Part shown: positions 16,560 through 25,592 of the stretch, piece by piece | Numbering within the stretch: the first letter of the stretch is position 1 | Layout: the number at the start of each line of letters is the position of its first letter | Assembly: GCA_014879565.1 (NCBI GenBank) | Contig: JACSRW010000034.1 | Location: 30,530-94,529, forward strand | DNA from: Chitinophagaceae bacterium | GTDB lineage: Bacteria; Bacteroidota; Bacteroidia; Chitinophagales; Chitinophagaceae | Direction: 5' to 3' | DNA length: 64,000 bases | Translations under genes and position numbers: made by a program | The notes under the pieces: model-generated | Database searches by the model: none | The model's input: only the letters and a program-made list of their open reading frames with translations | Told to the model about the DNA's origin: nothing

Positions 16560-17558
16560 ATGAATTTACAACACAGAATTTATTTATTATCAAGGCTTGG
16601 GGATTATATCATGGAAGCCCCCCCCGAGTGGCAGGCAGCCATGGAAAAAGCCGGGCTGGAAAACGGCTGGTTTATACCCGCTTTTACGGAAACAGCTGCC
16701 CGGAGTATCGCGACCCACTACCTGGATAAAAACCGTCTTGAACAATGGGCCGCACAGCAGGGCTTACCAGACAACCCGGAAACGGTCAGATCAATCGGGA
16801 TCGTTATGGCCGGAAATATCCCCCTGGTAGGCTTTCATGACTGGCTATCTGTTTTTATCAGCGGGCATAAAGCAATAGTAAAGCCCTCCTCACGTGACCA
16901 GGTGCTGATCAAACACCTGACCGCAATGCTGGCCTGCTGGGATGAAACGGCCGCCATACAGACCAGCTTTGCCGAAATGCTGAAAGGCTGTGATGCCTAT
17001 ATAGCCACCGGCAGCAATAATTCTTCCCGTTACTTTCAGTACTATTTTGGCCGTTACCCGCATATTATCCGGAAAAACCGGACGTCTGTGGCCATCCTGA
17101 CAGGCCGGGAAACAACGGCTGAATTGGAAGCCCTGGCGGATGATGTTTATCTGTATTTTGGACTTGGCTGCCGGAATGTGACCAAGCTTTATGTACCCGA
17201 AGGATATGATTTCGTCCCCCTTCTTGAAGCCTTCCGCAAATACAATTACCTGGCCGACCACCATAAATACAAAAACAATTACGACTATAACCTGGCCCTG
17301 CATATCCTGAACAAGAAATTCTATATGACAAATGGTTCCCTGCTGCTGATTGAAGACAAAAACCTGTTCTCCCCTATCAGCCAGCTGAACTATGAGTTTT
17401 ACAGCGATCCGGACAAATTGGCAACCGAACTTTCCGTGAACGAAGATCTCCAGTCTGTTACCGGGGCCGGCTACCGGGCTTTTGGCAGCAACCAGCATCC
17501 GGAACTGGATGACTGGGCCGACGGGGTTAATACACTTGCCTTCCTGCAAAAGCTTTGA
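16560..17558 (+). CDS. LuxC-family acyl-CoA reductase
   Basis: A 332-residue aldehyde-dehydrogenase-fold protein of the LuxC/acyl-CoA reductase family, which reduces an acyl-CoA or acyl thioester to an aldehyde with NADPH. Visible motifs are IGIVMAGNIPLVGFHDWLSVF near residue 80, IVKPSSRDQVL, and YFGLGCRNVTKLYVP with the likely catalytic cysteine near residue 204. It is shorter than Vibrio LuxC (about 480). The divergent 2[4Fe-4S] ferredoxin is its only close neighbour. The true substrate is unknown. Confidence 0.8.
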   Translation: MNLQHRIYLLSRLGDYIMEAPPEWQAAMEKAGLENGWFIPAFTETAARSIATHYLDKNRLEQWAAQQGLPDNPETVRSIGIVMAGNIPLVGFHDWLSVFISGHKAIVKPSSRDQVLIKHLTAMLACWDETAAIQTSFAEMLKGCDAYIATGSNNSSRYFQYYFGRYPHIIRKNRTSVAILTGRETTAELEALADDVYLYFGLGCRNVTKLYVPEGYDFVPLLEAFRKYNYLADHHKYKNNYDYNLALHILNKKFYMTNGSLLLIEDKNLFSPISQLNYEFYSDPDKLATELSVNEDLQSVTGAGYRAFGSNQHPELDDWADGVNTLAFLQKL

Positions 17559-17716
17559 CAGGAAGATCCGGCAGCAAGGCAAAGAACTACGAAAGCCTTA
17601 GTAAAGATTTGTTAAACTGACAGGATTCGGGAGAAACTTGAACTGACAGTTTGTTATTTTGTAATGCTAAGGCACAGGTTTTGTAAAAATCATTGTACTG
17701 AAAATTGTAAAACGCT

Positions 17717-19216
17717 ATGAAACTCAAACAGCTTTTATTGATTGTCGCCGTAAGTGCGGTTTCGGCTATCGGCAGCGTCTGGATTTACAGCAAACTGGTC
17801 AACCGTTCCCAGGTTTCTTTTATCCAGTCAGCCGACGGGAAAGTCCCTGTAAACTATGCCGGGTTCCTGGAAAATGCAGCTGCCCCCATCGGGGAAGCCA
17901 CCGATTTCACCAAGGCGGCCAACGCGGCGGTGCCGGCAGTGGTGCATATCAAGACCAAGATACCGGCCAAAAGAATCACCAACCAGCTTCCCCGGAGCCG
18001 GGGCAATGGCTTTGAAGATTTTTTTGAGCAGTTTTTCAATTTCGGCCCCCAGATCCAGCCGGAGCAAAGAGCTTCCGGAAGTGGCGTGATCATCAGCGAC
18101 GACGGGTACATCGTTACAAATAACCACGTGATATCTGACGGAGCCCAGGGTGTGGCGGATGAAATTACCGTTACCCTCAGCAATAAGAAAACATACAAGG
18201 CCAGAGTGATCGGAAAGGATCCCAGCAGCGACATCGCTGTCCTGAAAATTGACGGGACCGGATTCCCCTTCCTGCTCTATGGCAATTCGGATAATGTAAA
18301 ACTCGGCCAATGGGTACTGGCCATCGGCTACCCGCTGACACTCGAAACAACCGTAACTGCGGGAATCATCAGTGCAAAAGGCCGGAATATCGGCATCAAC
18401 AGCCGCCAGAGCGAAACCCCGATTGAGTCTTTTATTCAGACCGATGCCGCGGTTAACCAGGGAAACAGTGGCGGAGCCCTTGTTACGACAGACGGACAAC
18501 TGATAGGCATTAACTCCGCTATTTATGCCCCCACGGGTACGTATGCCGGGTATTCCTTCGCTATTCCGGTGAACCTGGTGAAAAAAATTGTGAACGACCT
18601 GATCAAGTACGGAGATGTTAAACGACCCTATCTCGGCATCGCCGCGGATAATACAAGGATCAATTCCACAGATGGCGCCTATATCGGCAATGTGGCTCCC
18701 GACGGGGCCGCAGCGGCAGCCGGGCTGCGGAAAGGAGACATCATTAAAAAAATTAACAACGTACAGGTTAGTTCCTGGACCGAACTGCAGGGTACCGTAG
18801 CCTCGCTGAATACCGGTGACAAGATTACGATTACCTATAAACGCGACGGGAAAGAATATATAACCTCCGCGACCCTGAAAGCCGAACAGGGTACCTACAA
18901 TAACCTGGCTGCCTCCAATCTGGGAGACGTACTGGGTGCAGACCTGGAGACCCTCGATAAAAAAACGGCCCAGAAAAATGAAGTGGAAGGTGGGGTACTG
19001 GTTAAGAAAATCCGCAGCGGGGGTCCTTTCAGCCGGACCCGGATGCAAGACAGCTTTATCATCACCAGTGTAAACGGGGTGGAAGTAAAAAATGTGGAAG
19101 AACTGAGCCGCGCCATTGCAGGCCTTCGCGGAGAAAGTATAAGTCTTGAAGGTTTTTACGACGGATTTGACGGTATGTACCGCTACCCGGTTAACCTGCA
19201 ACTGGAAGAAGAATAA
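17717..19216 (+). CDS. HtrA/DegP-type periplasmic serine protease
   Basis: A 499-residue envelope protease and chaperone. An N-terminal signal-anchor (LLIVAVSAVSAIGSVWIYS) precedes a trypsin-like domain with the catalytic triad in VTNNHVI (His), SSDIAVLKID (Asp) and QGNSGGALV (Ser). Two PDZ regions follow, the first from about RPYLGIAADN and the second from EGGVLVKKIRSGGPFS. It is monocistronic, ended by the hairpin at 19241-19271. Such proteases usually belong to envelope stress responses; no specific regulator site is seen here. Confidence 0.93.
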   Translation: MKLKQLLLIVAVSAVSAIGSVWIYSKLVNRSQVSFIQSADGKVPVNYAGFLENAAAPIGEATDFTKAANAAVPAVVHIKTKIPAKRITNQLPRSRGNGFEDFFEQFFNFGPQIQPEQRASGSGVIISDDGYIVTNNHVISDGAQGVADEITVTLSNKKTYKARVIGKDPSSDIAVLKIDGTGFPFLLYGNSDNVKLGQWVLAIGYPLTLETTVTAGIISAKGRNIGINSRQSETPIESFIQTDAAVNQGNSGGALVTTDGQLIGINSAIYAPTGTYAGYSFAIPVNLVKKIVNDLIKYGDVKRPYLGIAADNTRINSTDGAYIGNVAPDGAAAAAGLRKGDIIKKINNVQVSSWTELQGTVASLNTGDKITITYKRDGKEYITSATLKAEQGTYNNLAASNLGDVLGADLETLDKKTAQKNEVEGGVLVKKIRSGGPFSRTRMQDSFIITSVNGVEVKNVEELSRAIAGLRGESISLEGFYDGFDGMYRYPVNLQLEEE

Positions 19217-19240
19217 GTTAGCATAAACATTTTAATCAGC

Positions 19241-19271
19241 AATAAAGCCTGTCCATCCGACAGGCTTTATT
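19241..19271 (+). terminator. Terminator after the HtrA gene
   Basis: Perfect 13-bp stem AATAAAGCCTGTC (19241-19253) with GACAGGCTTTATT (19259-19271) followed by a T-rich run on the + strand. Confidence 0.85.
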
Positions 19272-19284
19272 ATTTCTTTTGAAT

Positions 19285-19354
19285 GCCCACTCCCTACTGC
19301 CTATTGCCCATAGCCCATTGCCCATTGCCTATTGCCCATTGCCTATTGCCTATA
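19285..19354. repeat. Heptamer tandem repeat array, unit GCCYATT
   Basis: Ten consecutive 7-base units without indels: GCCCACT, CCCTACT, GCCTATT, GCCCATA, GCCCATT, GCCCATT, GCCTATT, GCCCATT, GCCTATT, GCCTATA. It fills the gap between the HtrA terminator and the stop of the convergent GH13 gene. The unit and its variants are the same as in the era-der array. Confidence 0.9.
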
Positions 19355-19355
19355 A

Positions 19356-20747
19356 CTACTGCCCTTTCTCATAAACCAAAAACTCCCAGGGCTGCATTTC
19401 AAAACTCCTTTCTGCCGTAAAATCATTGGCCGCACCTGAAAAAACGTTTTTAAATATCCCTTTCAGCTGGCTGTCTGTAATGTCAAAATGGAGGTTCCCC
19501 TGATTTGAAAGGTTGAGTACCACCAGGACTTCCTGCTGACCGTAGCGGCGCAAATAAGCAAGCACTTTTTGGTTTTCCGTATTGGCCAGCCGGAAAGTGG
19601 TTACAGCCGGATCTCCTGCTCTTAAAGCCGGGTTCCGGGCTTTCAGTTGCATGAGTGCCTGATAAAAGGCCGTCATTTCCGCAGCCCTTGGCCCTGCCTG
19701 TAAAGTGTCTTTTTCAAAAAATTCCAGCCTGGCTGTATTACCGGTTTCCTGTCCGGAATAAAGAAGCGGTATCCCGTTCCAGGTAGCACTGAAAACAGCC
19801 AGGGCCTTGGCCATTTCCCCGTATTTTTCATATTCCGTACCGTTCCAGCTGTTCTCGTCATGATTGGTGGTAAACCAGGCCCGCATAGTCTTATCCCCGA
19901 GATCATCATACCGCTTTAGTATTTCCAGCAGACTGTCCACCGGCCACCCATTTTCATAAAACTCTTTTGTTTTATGCATCCAGGTCCAGGAATAACTCGC
20001 ATCAAACACTTCCCCGTATGCTGCATTTTCCAGTTCATCATATTCTCCCAGCCAGAACAAGGGCTTGAGCGCATCCAGCTGCGGACGGGCTTCTTTCCAG
20101 AAATCAAGTTCCACCCAGAATGCCAGATCGCAACGGAAACCGTCAATATCACATTCCCGCACCCAAAACTGCATGGCCTCAATCATGGCTTTCCGCAAAC
20201 CGGGGTGAGAGAAATCCAGTTCAATGATATCATCCATACCGGATGCTTTCTGAAAATCGCCCGTCACACTGTCACGCAGATAATATTCAGGATGTTCCCT
20301 TGTCCAGCGATGATCCCATCCTGTATGGTTGGCCACCCAGTCAAGGATAACTTTAAAGCCCATGGCATGGGCCTGCTTTACCAGGTCTTTAAAATCTTCC
20401 AGGGTACCGAATTCCGGGTTGACAGCGGTATAGTCGGAACAGGCATAATAACTGCCCAGACTGCCTTTCCGGTTTTTTTCCGCAATGGGAGTTACCGGCA
20501 TAAACCAAAGCGTTTCGACCCCCAGTTCGCGCAGCCGCGGCAGGTGGGCCATAAAGGCACTGATGGTGCCTTCCGGTGTATATTGCCGGAGATTAACTTC
20601 ATAAATACGGGTGCTTTTTACCCATTCCGGAGCGCTGTATGTAACTGTCATGAGAGAGGGGGTTGGGTTTTCTTTTTTTTCATTTTTGGGCATCAGTTTG
20701 CAGGAAAAAAGCAAAATGACACTCAGGATTAAAGACCACCGTGGCAT
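19356..20747 (-). CDS. GH13 alpha-amylase-family lipoprotein
   Basis: A 463-residue glycoside hydrolase on the outer side of a membrane. The signal ends in a lipobox (LILSVILLFSC). The four GH13 regions are visible: DWVANHT, GFRCDLAFW with the nucleophile aspartate, LFWLGEYDE with the acid/base glutamate, and FTTNHDEN. The C-terminal domain is beta-rich (VLVVLNLSNQGNLHFDI). No SusCD pair is nearby, so it is not in a typical polysaccharide utilisation locus. Likely substrate is starch, glycogen or maltooligosaccharide. ATG 20747 gives a complete lipoprotein signal. Confidence 0.9.
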   Translation of the reverse strand: MPRWSLILSVILLFSCKLMPKNEKKENPTPSLMTVTYSAPEWVKSTRIYEVNLRQYTPEGTISAFMAHLPRLRELGVETLWFMPVTPIAEKNRKGSLGSYYACSDYTAVNPEFGTLEDFKDLVKQAHAMGFKVILDWVANHTGWDHRWTREHPEYYLRDSVTGDFQKASGMDDIIELDFSHPGLRKAMIEAMQFWVRECDIDGFRCDLAFWVELDFWKEARPQLDALKPLFWLGEYDELENAAYGEVFDASYSWTWMHKTKEFYENGWPVDSLLEILKRYDDLGDKTMRAWFTTNHDENSWNGTEYEKYGEMAKALAVFSATWNGIPLLYSGQETGNTARLEFFEKDTLQAGPRAAEMTAFYQALMQLKARNPALRAGDPAVTTFRLANTENQKVLAYLRRYGQQEVLVVLNLSNQGNLHFDITDSQLKGIFKNVFSGAANDFTAERSFEMQPWEFLVYEKGQ

Positions 20748-20833
20748 AACCGGTTATTTCCGGCAATTTACACATAACATTTGAGCCGGAGCGTTGTTAT
20801 TAAGCATCCTGACAGTATTCATACCTTTACACC

Positions 20834-22045
20834 ATGAAGCAATTTGATGTGCCCCTTTTTTACCGGAGTCCGCTGATCAGTGCGGTAAAGAAATCCCGGA
20901 AAGAAGCCGACAAACTGAAAAAAGACTTCAGCCCCACCCTGCTGGATTTCGGGCCGCTGCAAATCCTGCTGGCCCGGCATTTCGGATTTTGCTATGGAGT
21001 GGAAAATGCCATTGATATCGCTTTCCGGACCGTGGCGGAAAATCCCGGGAAACGGATTTATCTCCTCAGTGAAATGATACACAATCCCCGGGTAAATGCC
21101 GATCTGACGGCCCATGGGATTCTGTTTCTCCAGGATACAAACGGCAAACAACTTATTCCTTTTTCTGAAATCACCGGAGAGGATATTGTGCTTATACCGG
21201 CTTTTGGCACCACCCTGGCAATTGAAGCCATGCTCAGGGAAAAAGGCATTGCAGTAGAAAAATACAATACCACCTGCCCTTTTGTGGAAAAAGTATGGAA
21301 CCGCAGTGAAGCCATTGCCCGGAAGGAGTACACGATAATTATTCATGGTAAACCGGGCCATGAGGAAACCCGTGCTACTTTCTCACATGCTGCGGCTTCC
21401 GGTCCAGCCCTGATTATACGAGATATAGAAGAAGCGAAAAAACTGTCGCTCTTTATTACCGGCACAGAAAATCCTGAAAATTTCACCTCCGCTTTCAGGG
21501 GGCAGTTCTCCGCGGGTTTTGATCCCGTCAAAGACCTGAAGAGAATTGGCGTGGTGAATCAGACAACAATGCTGGCCAGCGATACCCAGTCCATAGCAGA
21601 TTACCTCAAAAAAACAATTGTAGATCATACCGGAAACCCGGATTGTTTTGCCGACACGCGTGACACCCTTTGTTATGCCACAAACGACAACCAGACGGCT
21701 GTAGCTGCTATGCTTGGAGAAAAAGCAGACCTCGCCATTGTTGTGGGCGGATATAATTCCTCCAACACCTCTCACCTGGTGGAACTCTGTGAGGAAAAAC
21801 TCCCCACCTATTTTATCAGCAGCTCAGAAAAACTGATTTCCTCCGCTTTAATTTCCCATTTTAATTTTCACCGGAAAGAAGAAAAACAGACAACCGGGTA
21901 CCTGCCGGATAAAACACCTGTCCGGATATTACTGACCAGTGGCGCTTCCTGTCCGGATGCCATGGTAGAAGCTGTCATCCGCAGGTTACTGGAGTTTTTC
22001 CCGGGGGCCGGCAAACCGGAGGAACTGATTCCGCAATTTGTATAA
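20834..22045 (+). CDS. ispH: 4-hydroxy-3-methylbut-2-enyl diphosphate reductase
   Basis: Last step of the MEP isoprenoid pathway, an iron-sulfur enzyme giving IPP and DMAPP. At 403 residues it is longer than the E. coli enzyme (about 316), as in other Bacteroidota. The three cluster cysteines are in FGFCYGVENAIDIA, NTTCPFVEKVW and DTLCYATNDNQTAV; the C-terminal motif is LTSGASCPDAMVEAVI. The extra length is an N-terminal extension of about 50 residues and insertions in the middle. Confidence 0.95.
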   Translation: MKQFDVPLFYRSPLISAVKKSRKEADKLKKDFSPTLLDFGPLQILLARHFGFCYGVENAIDIAFRTVAENPGKRIYLLSEMIHNPRVNADLTAHGILFLQDTNGKQLIPFSEITGEDIVLIPAFGTTLAIEAMLREKGIAVEKYNTTCPFVEKVWNRSEAIARKEYTIIIHGKPGHEETRATFSHAAASGPALIIRDIEEAKKLSLFITGTENPENFTSAFRGQFSAGFDPVKDLKRIGVVNQTTMLASDTQSIADYLKKTIVDHTGNPDCFADTRDTLCYATNDNQTAVAAMLGEKADLAIVVGGYNSSNTSHLVELCEEKLPTYFISSSEKLISSALISHFNFHRKEEKQTTGYLPDKTPVRILLTSGASCPDAMVEAVIRRLLEFFPGAGKPEELIPQFV

Positions 22046-22051
22046 AAAAAA

Positions 22052-22071
22052 GCCCCGCTGTGATGCGGGGC
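22052..22071 (-). terminator. Terminator of the alpha-glucan phosphorylase gene
   Basis: Stem GCCCCGC (22052-22058) with GCGGGGC (22065-22071). On the minus strand it is followed by eight T, so it ends the phosphorylase transcript; on the + strand it also lies just after ispH. Confidence 0.85.
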
Positions 22072-22090
22072 GCTGAAAAATTAAGCGGAT

Positions 22091-23746
22091 TTATTTATAC
22101 AGTAAATCATAGTATTCATGGGCCATCCGGTTACTGTCGAACCGGAACCGTACATCCTGCATGCCATTTTTCATTACCTGTCTCCAGGTAGCATAATTTT
22201 CATAATACAAGGGGAGGATTTCTTTCAGCAGGATATCATAAATCCTGTCCAGGTCATACTGGTCCTGTTCATGTACGGGCATATGTTCATAATCGGCCAT
22301 GGGCACCACAAAGCCATTGTGTCCGTGATTGATAAACTCCGGAATCCAACCGTCATTGGTTGAAAAATTCACGGCGCCGTTCATGGCCGCTGTCATGCCA
22401 CTGGTGCCGGACGCTTCCCGGGGAACCCTGGGATTATTCAGCCAGATATCCGCCGCCTGTTTAAGCCGCTTGGACAATCCCAGTTCATAACCGGTGAGTA
22501 CTGCCACGTTCTTGTATTTTTTACTGAGGTGTACAAGCTGGTTAAATTCACTGATGGCCGGATGATCAACCGGGTAAGGTTTTCCGGCCCAGATGATCTG
22601 TACCGGGTACCTGGTATCGTGAACCATTTTTTCAAACCGTTCCTCATCCTGGGTAATAAGACCCGCTCTTTTATACCCGGCAAAACGGCGGGCCCATACA
22701 ATGGTAAATACATCCGGGTGAAACAGTTTCCCTGTCTGATCCGCCACAATATCAAAAGCTCTTTTTTTAAGGTACTTTTTGCGGTCATCCATCCCAAAGT
22801 CATCCCCGGCTTCCATGAAGCGATAGAGCTGTTTATCGGCCCAGTAACGCCAGTTCTGGGCATTAGTGATTGAAATAATCGGACAGATATTCTCATACTT
22901 ACCCCACATGGCACGGGATACATGTCCGTGCAACTGGGATACCCCGTTTGCCAGACGCGCAAAACGGAGAGCGGCCAGGGAGTGATTAAACTGATCGCTG
23001 CTGTCACCATAAAGCGCTTTAACCTCTTCCACCGACAATCCGCAGAAATAGCTCATTTTATGGCAGAGATAGATATCATGTTTTTCGTTGCCTGCTTCTT
23101 CAGGTGTATGCGTGGTAAACACCAGCCTTTTGCGGACATCATTCAGGTTATTCCCGAATTTTTTATACAGATAAAAGGCGGCGGAAATACCATGCGCTTC
23201 ATTCAGATGATACAGATCCGGGTTAAAGCCAAGTAAATCTATCAGTTTCGCCCCGCCCACTCCCAGCAAAATGAACTGCGCCACCTTGGTAGCCACGTTC
23301 GCATCATACAGCCGGTGGGTAATTGTTTGTGAAACATAGTCATTCTCCGGAAGATCCGTTGATAATAGGAAGAGCGGAGCAGTCCGGAAAGTTTCCGGGT
23401 TCAGGTAATAGGCTTTCACCCAAACCGGATGCTCATGAATATTAATCTGAAACTTAATCCCGGTATCTTCCAGAAAACTGTATTGTTTTTCATTCCAGGC
23501 CACATCCAGTGTCTGATCCTGGTTTCTTTCCTGGTCATAGTATCCGTACTTCCATAAGATGCCCACGCCGATCAGATTCTGCCGCAACTCATACGCGCTG
23601 CGCAGATGTGAACCGGCCAGGAAACCCAAACCGCCGCTGTAAATTTTTAAGGGCTGATGGGTGGCAAATTCCATGGAAAAATAAGCGACTCTTTTACTGT
23701 ATCTTTCTTCTGCCGGGTAAGGGACCTGAAACTTTGTGAAATTCAT
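22091..23746 (-). CDS. glgP: Alpha-glucan phosphorylase family protein (GT35)
   Basis: A 551-residue member of the short 'alpha-glucan family' of phosphorylases, which release glucose-1-phosphate from glycogen or maltodextrins. Visible motifs are VAYFSMEFATHQPLKIYSGG, LFHPDVFTIVWARRFAGYKR (phosphate/PLP pocket) and PREASGTSGMTAAMNGAVNF. In classical phosphorylases the last motif contains the lysine that binds PLP (GNMK or GMK); here that position is threonine, residue 452, codon ACA at 22391-22393. The enzyme may be altered or belong to a subfamily with different chemistry. The gene symbol is by family. A terminator follows, and it is convergent with ispH. Confidence 0.8.
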   Translation of the reverse strand: MNFTKFQVPYPAEERYSKRVAYFSMEFATHQPLKIYSGGLGFLAGSHLRSAYELRQNLIGVGILWKYGYYDQERNQDQTLDVAWNEKQYSFLEDTGIKFQINIHEHPVWVKAYYLNPETFRTAPLFLLSTDLPENDYVSQTITHRLYDANVATKVAQFILLGVGGAKLIDLLGFNPDLYHLNEAHGISAAFYLYKKFGNNLNDVRKRLVFTTHTPEEAGNEKHDIYLCHKMSYFCGLSVEEVKALYGDSSDQFNHSLAALRFARLANGVSQLHGHVSRAMWGKYENICPIISITNAQNWRYWADKQLYRFMEAGDDFGMDDRKKYLKKRAFDIVADQTGKLFHPDVFTIVWARRFAGYKRAGLITQDEERFEKMVHDTRYPVQIIWAGKPYPVDHPAISEFNQLVHLSKKYKNVAVLTGYELGLSKRLKQAADIWLNNPRVPREASGTSGMTAAMNGAVNFSTNDGWIPEFINHGHNGFVVPMADYEHMPVHEQDQYDLDRIYDILLKEILPLYYENYATWRQVMKNGMQDVRFRFDSNRMAHEYYDLLYK

Positions 23747-23857
23747 AATGTGTTCTTTTTACACGAAGGCGCAAGATAGGATATAATCCTGAATATTATT
23801 AAATAGCTCATTTTCAACAACTGCCAGCCGAAAATACTGATACCCCCTGTTGGTTCC

Positions 23858-24820
23858 TCATTTTTTTCCGGGTTTTTTATTCCATTTTCTCCGGGCGTAG
23901 GATCCTTCAAAACTGCAGTCCAGGCCATGCCGGGATCCACATCCTTTCTCATACAGCCGAACCGCCCCGCTACTGAAAACAAAACTAAGTTCACAGGGAT
24001 CTCCGTCTTGTTTATATACAGCTTTACCCGGGCTCACCCAACGGGCTTCTCCTTTCAGTTCACCGCTGCAGTTGCCTCCTTTTTTTTCAATATGAATAAA
24101 AAAGCTGATCCGGTCACTCTTCCGGCCATCCCTTACAGAGACCAGGTTCATTCCACCGGGACCGTAATCTGCAGCATATTTATGTTTACGCGGCAGCGTA
24201 TCAATCGGGTTGATCAGTTCGGTCACTTTATCTTCCAGGGCTTCAGTAAGAATCAGCATAAACTGAGCGGCTTCTTTATTCAGCACAAATACCTCTTTCC
24301 CCTCACTGATACTGCCGTCTGTGTTTTTTCTCAGCGCCGCACGGGTAATTGTATACTTCCGGTCAAGCGTAAAAACCTGGTTCATTCCTTTTCGGGTATC
24401 CGGACTCAGCGCAGTCATGGCCGTAAGGAATTTCTCTTCCTGGTCAAAAGCCATCAGCAGCAATACCTTTTTGGACGGAATACCGGCCCTGACCAGCAGG
24501 TAAATTTCACCCTTGGGTACGGCTGTTTTACCAATAGCCTGTATCACCGGCCGGGCCGTTTTACCAAAAATTTTTCCCAGTACCGAATCGGGTACAAACT
24601 GGCTGAATACCTTCCGGCTGATTTTCAGCGAATCTTTTTCTTTCCGGTTCAGTAACGTATCCGCCGCCGTAAAGGGCAGGTTTAATTCCGGGAAGAACCC
24701 GATAAAATCCGACACCTCAACCGGGTCCTCTCCTGTCATAGATGGTGCTTTCCGTTTATCACAGGCCGTCAGCAGGAAAAGCCAGACAGGCAGAAGACAA
24801 AAAATCAAACGCAGACGCAT
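23858..24820 (-). CDS. Hypothetical lipoprotein
   Basis: A 320-residue predicted lipoprotein, start ATG 24820 chosen because it gives a clean signal with lipobox LFLLTACDK. I do not recognise a named domain. The middle contains GEIYLLVRAGIPSKKVLLLMAF and a regular beta pattern. The C-terminal part has Cys residues (GGNCSGELKGEARW, DPCELSF, EKGCGSRHGLDCSFEG) and ends with a basic tail RRKWNKKPGKK. It is a single gene; the frame upstream of 24820 lacks signal character. Confidence 0.6.
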   Translation of the reverse strand: MRLRLIFCLLPVWLFLLTACDKRKAPSMTGEDPVEVSDFIGFFPELNLPFTAADTLLNRKEKDSLKISRKVFSQFVPDSVLGKIFGKTARPVIQAIGKTAVPKGEIYLLVRAGIPSKKVLLLMAFDQEEKFLTAMTALSPDTRKGMNQVFTLDRKYTITRAALRKNTDGSISEGKEVFVLNKEAAQFMLILTEALEDKVTELINPIDTLPRKHKYAADYGPGGMNLVSVRDGRKSDRISFFIHIEKKGGNCSGELKGEARWVSPGKAVYKQDGDPCELSFVFSSGAVRLYEKGCGSRHGLDCSFEGSYARRKWNKKPGKK

Positions 24821-24896
24821 AGTATAAATTAACGGGACGTAAGGTAACGGTTTTACCAATGCCTGTCAACAGGAATTTGGACAAATACAAAACATA

Positions 24897-24914
24897 ATTT
24901 AGATTTGTCTAAAT
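24897..24914. promoter_or_regulatory. Probable MntR/DtxR operator
   Basis: The perfect inverted repeat ATTTAGA-TTTG-TCTAAAT lies 15 bases before the DtxR-family start codon. A further half-site TTTTTTAGAT (24917-24926) overlaps the leader. DtxR/MntR-type regulators bind AT-rich palindromes of this size, so autoregulation of the regulator-transporter pair by Mn or Fe is likely. Confidence 0.6.
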
Positions 24915-24929
24915 AATTTTTTAGATATA

Positions 24930-25592
24930 ATGAATTATTCCGTCAGTGAGGAGAATTACCTAAAGACCATTTTTCACCTGCAGAAAAAAGAGGGAACGGT
25001 CACCACCAATGAGCTGGCTGCGGAACTGAAAACCCGGCCGGCATCGGTAACGGATATGATGAAAAAACTCAAGACCAAAAAACTGCTGCATTACCAGCCC
25101 TACCAGGGATTCCGGCTGACGGCGGATGGCAGCAAAGTGGCGCTCGGGATTATTCGCCGGCACCGTTTATGGGAATATTTCCTCGCGGAAAAACTCAACT
25201 TCACCTGGGATGAAGTGCATGAAGTGGCGGAAGAACTGGAACATGTGAGTAACAAAAAACTCATAGACAAGCTGGATGCGTATCTCGGTTATCCGAAAAA
25301 CGATCCGCACGGTGATCCGATTCCTGATGCCAGCGGTAAAATTGAACAGGGCAAAAAGATCCGTTTACAGGATGCCCCGCTCCAGATTCCCTGCCGGGTT
25401 GCCGGTGTTCGTAACCAGTCGCCGGGCATGCTGGAACTCCTGGCACACAAAAAAATCAGGATCGGAACGATCCTGGAAATCCGGCAGAAATTTGATTTTG
25501 ACCATTCGCTTGAAGTAAAAACGGGTAAACAGCAAATCATCACCATCAGCCGTCAGCTGGCTGAAAATTTACTTGTCACGCATGAAGACTGA
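24930..25592 (+). CDS. mntR: DtxR/MntR-family metal-dependent transcriptional regulator
   Basis: A 220-residue repressor. The N-terminal winged helix-turn-helix is seen in MNYSVSEENYLKTIFHL and ELAAELKTRPASVTDMMKKL. A metal-binding dimerisation domain follows (RRHRLWEYFLAEKLNFTWDEVHEVAEELEHV), with His/Glu ligands, then PKNDPHGDPIP and a C-terminal SH3-like (FeoA) domain ending with RQLAENLLV. Its last 11 bases overlap the start of the Nramp gene, so they are translationally coupled. Mn2+ or Fe2+ is the probable co-repressor; the metal cannot be fixed from sequence. The palindrome at 24897-24914 is the likely operator. Confidence 0.9.
   Translation: MNYSVSEENYLKTIFHLQKKEGTVTTNELAAELKTRPASVTDMMKKLKTKKLLHYQPYQGFRLTADGSKVALGIIRRHRLWEYFLAEKLNFTWDEVHEVAEELEHVSNKKLIDKLDAYLGYPKNDPHGDPIPDASGKIEQGKKIRLQDAPLQIPCRVAGVRNQSPGMLELLAHKKIRIGTILEIRQKFDFDHSLEVKTGKQQIITISRQLAENLLVTHED

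Noticed and set aside
17828..19201. 457-codon open frame antisense to the HtrA gene
   Set aside because: It mirrors the codon structure of a clear protease gene and its product shows no domain or signal; a shadow of the real gene.
19285..19354. Heptamer arrays as CRISPR
   Set aside because: The units are 7 bases with no spacers, and no cas genes are in the window.
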